From: DATKUA01 sp965602675
Lineage (GTDB): Bacteria > Acidobacteriota > DATKUA01
Direction: 5' to 3'
Length of the DNA: 15,385 nucleotides
Assembly (NCBI GenBank): GCA_965602675.1
Contig: CBFCZO010000080.1
Coordinates: 1 to 15,385, forward strand
Below, piece after piece: positions 14,005 through 15,385 of this stretch (within the stretch, counting starts at the first letter, position 1; every line of letters begins with the position of its first letter). The translations under genes were made by a program, and so were the position numbers. The notes beneath the pieces were generated by a model. It was not told the origin of the DNA. It did no database searches and saw only the letters and a program-made list of their open reading frames with translations.

Positions 14005-15385
14005 ATGAGCGAGGAGAAGGAATGGAAAAAGCGCCTGACGCGCGCCGAGAACCAATCTCTCGAACCCGGCGTGCCGATCAGGGGTGAAATACGTGGGAAC
14101 ACAACCCACATCAACATCCGCAGCCTTGCCAACGAATACAAGCTTGGCAAGGCCTACGAGCAGGTCAAAAACCTCGAGTTCCGCTCCGACAAGGAAATCG
14201 AGCTCGAGGTCTTCCCGCAATATCTCGAAGCACAGCGTGCCCCACGCGCGCGTCGCTTCACGGCAAGAACAGTCAGGAGACCCCGCTACCCCGCCGATGA
14301 AGGTTACCGCAACCGCCGCTCGCGCCTGCACTACCCCAAGGGCAAGATGCTGGTACTGGTCGACAAAGCCGTTTACGACGACGTTGCCGGCAGCATCGCC
14401 AAATACGTCCTCGACGTCGGCAGGGACGGATACTGGGCCACAATCCACGTCGTCGACGGCGGAAAGCCCGTCCACTATCGCAAATTCATCAAGAGCAAGA
14501 GGCCCGTGGGCGTGTTCCTCATCGGCGCGATTCCCGCTCCCTGGTACGAAATCGGCAGCGACCAGTTCCCCTGCGACCTCTACTACATGGACCTCAACGG
14601 CACCTGGAACGATCCCGACAACGACGGTAAGTTTGAAGGACACATCGGCAACCTCGACCCGGAGATATGGGTCGGCAGGCTCTACACGCCGACCAAGAAC
14701 GGCAACGACGCCGCCCTCATCAACGACTACTTCAAGCGCAACCACAAGTTCCGCCTGGGACAGCTCGGCCACTCTATTTCGGCGATGGCTTACGTCGACG
14801 ACGACTGGCAGGGCTTCGGCGACTGCGCCCTCGACCTGACATATCCCGCCTCCCAAATCACCACCTACACCACCCCCACCCAAACTGATGCCGACCTCTA
14901 TAAGTCCGAGGTCAACTCACTGCGGTCGTTCGTCCAGCTCTGCGCCCACTCCCACGTCCACGCCCACGCACTGCGGGTCGGCACGACCAACGAGTACATC
15001 AACTACCTCTTCTTCAAGGACACCAACCCGCCCAACGCCCACTTCTACAACCTCTTCTGCTGCGGTCCCGGCAGGTTCACCACTCAGGACTACCTGGCAG
15101 GCTGGTACATCTTCGACAAGGCCGGCGGCGGCACAAACCTCGGCCTCACGACCATCGCCAGCGCAAAGTCGGGCTCCATGCTGATGTTCGAAGACTTCTA
15201 CCGGCCCCTCGGTTTGGGCAAAACCATCGGCGAATCCTTCGCCGAATGGTGGCGCGCACGCGGCCCGGTCCACGAGGATTGGGAGCGCTACTGGTTCTAC
15301 GGCCTCGCCCTGCTGGGCGACCCCACCCTCACCTGGTGGAAGGGCCTCGTCCCCACCCTCGAGCAGCCGCAGGAAAATGACGTCT
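14005..15385 (+). CDS. Gingipain-like (peptidase C25, caspase-fold) protein, 3' end beyond window
   Basis: The 460 visible residues resemble the catalytic domain of C25 cysteine peptidases. Key blocks: a strand KGKMLVLVD (112-120); VGVFLIGAIPAPW (168-180); FPCDLYYMDLNGTW (188-201) followed by the acidic loop NDPDNDG (202-208); PEIWVGRLYTP (219-229), the family's GRI-type strand; a His cluster in CAHSHVHAHA (313-322) as the candidate catalytic His; NLFCCGPGRFT (349-359) with the candidate nucleophile Cys353; and the closing YGLALLGDPTLTW (432-444). The His-to-Cys spacing (about 34-38) is close to that of gingipains. It begins MSEEKEWKKR with no signal peptide, unlike secreted gingipains. An in-frame TAG at 13957 rules out a far-upstream start. 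The ribosome site GGAGG is 8 nt upstream. The N-terminal 110 residues are basic and not recognised. Active or structural status is unproven. Confidence 0.78.
   Translation, partial: MSEEKEWKKRLTRAENQSLEPGVPIRGEIRGNTTHINIRSLANEYKLGKAYEQVKNLEFRSDKEIELEVFPQYLEAQRAPRARRFTARTVRRPRYPADEGYRNRRSRLHYPKGKMLVLVDKAVYDDVAGSIAKYVLDVGRDGYWATIHVVDGGKPVHYRKFIKSKRPVGVFLIGAIPAPWYEIGSDQFPCDLYYMDLNGTWNDPDNDGKFEGHIGNLDPEIWVGRLYTPTKNGNDAALINDYFKRNHKFRLGQLGHSISAMAYVDDDWQGFGDCALDLTYPASQITTYTTPTQTDADLYKSEVNSLRSFVQLCAHSHVHAHALRVGTTNEYINYLFFKDTNPPNAHFYNLFCCGPGRFTTQDYLAGWYIFDKAGGGTNLGLTTIASAKSGSMLMFEDFYRPLGLGKTIGESFAEWWRARGPVHEDWERYWFYGLALLGDPTLTWWKGLVPTLEQPQENDV

Noticed and set aside
1..15385. CRISPR arrays, insertion sequences, integrase or phage genes, toxin-antitoxin pairs
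   Set aside because: No spaced direct repeats, transposase motifs, inverted-repeat pairs flanking a gene, or attachment-site duplications were seen.

Overview
This 15.4 kb, GC-rich window looks like ordinary chromosome from an uncultured or poorly characterised diderm (LPS-bearing) bacterium. It carries an LptE-like outer-membrane lipoprotein, a Tat translocon, an outer-membrane-type lipoprotein lipobox and sigma70-like promoters. Nothing in it identifies a phylum. No rRNA, complete tRNA, transposase, integrase, phage gene or CRISPR array was seen.

Left part (1-4480). A minus-strand tatA-tatC operon runs off the left edge. TatC is unusual: it has an acidic N-terminal extension, an enlarged first periplasmic loop and a very acidic C-terminal tail. 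The tatA-tatC spacer can fold in two mutually exclusive ways. A 227-bp divergent region, with a candidate promoter on each strand, separates it from a plus-strand class V aminotransferase followed by an ACT-less phosphoglycerate dehydrogenase, probably the serine biosynthesis pair. Two strong hairpins follow, then a PAP2 membrane phosphatase.

Middle (4487-8390). A minus-strand operon, in transcript order, encodes a cytidylate-kinase-like protein, LptE, DNA polymerase III delta (HolA) and an S41 (Ctp-type) PDZ protease. holA and the protease gene overlap by ATGA. lptE next to holA is the same adjacency as in E. coli.

Right part (8391-13662). From a divergent promoter region with a perfect 14-bp palindrome, a plus-strand five-gene operon encodes three exported amidohydrolase-superfamily proteins, a small orphan protein and a macrodomain protein. 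The first amidohydrolase has intact metal ligands. The second is its paralogue but has lost all of the recognisable ligands. The third is a D-aminoacylase-type lipoprotein. The last four genes have overlapping or nearly overlapping starts and stops, so they are probably translationally coupled. Combining periplasmic amidohydrolases, one of them apparently a pseudoenzyme, with an ADP-ribose-binding macrodomain and an orphan beta-rich protein is the most unusual feature of the window.

Right end (13663-15385). A 342-bp non-coding stretch holds a good promoter, an intrinsic-terminator-like hairpin starting at the predicted +1, a competing hairpin, and a leader with several short palindromes. It leads into a gingipain-like (C25, caspase-fold) protein with no signal peptide, cut by the right edge.
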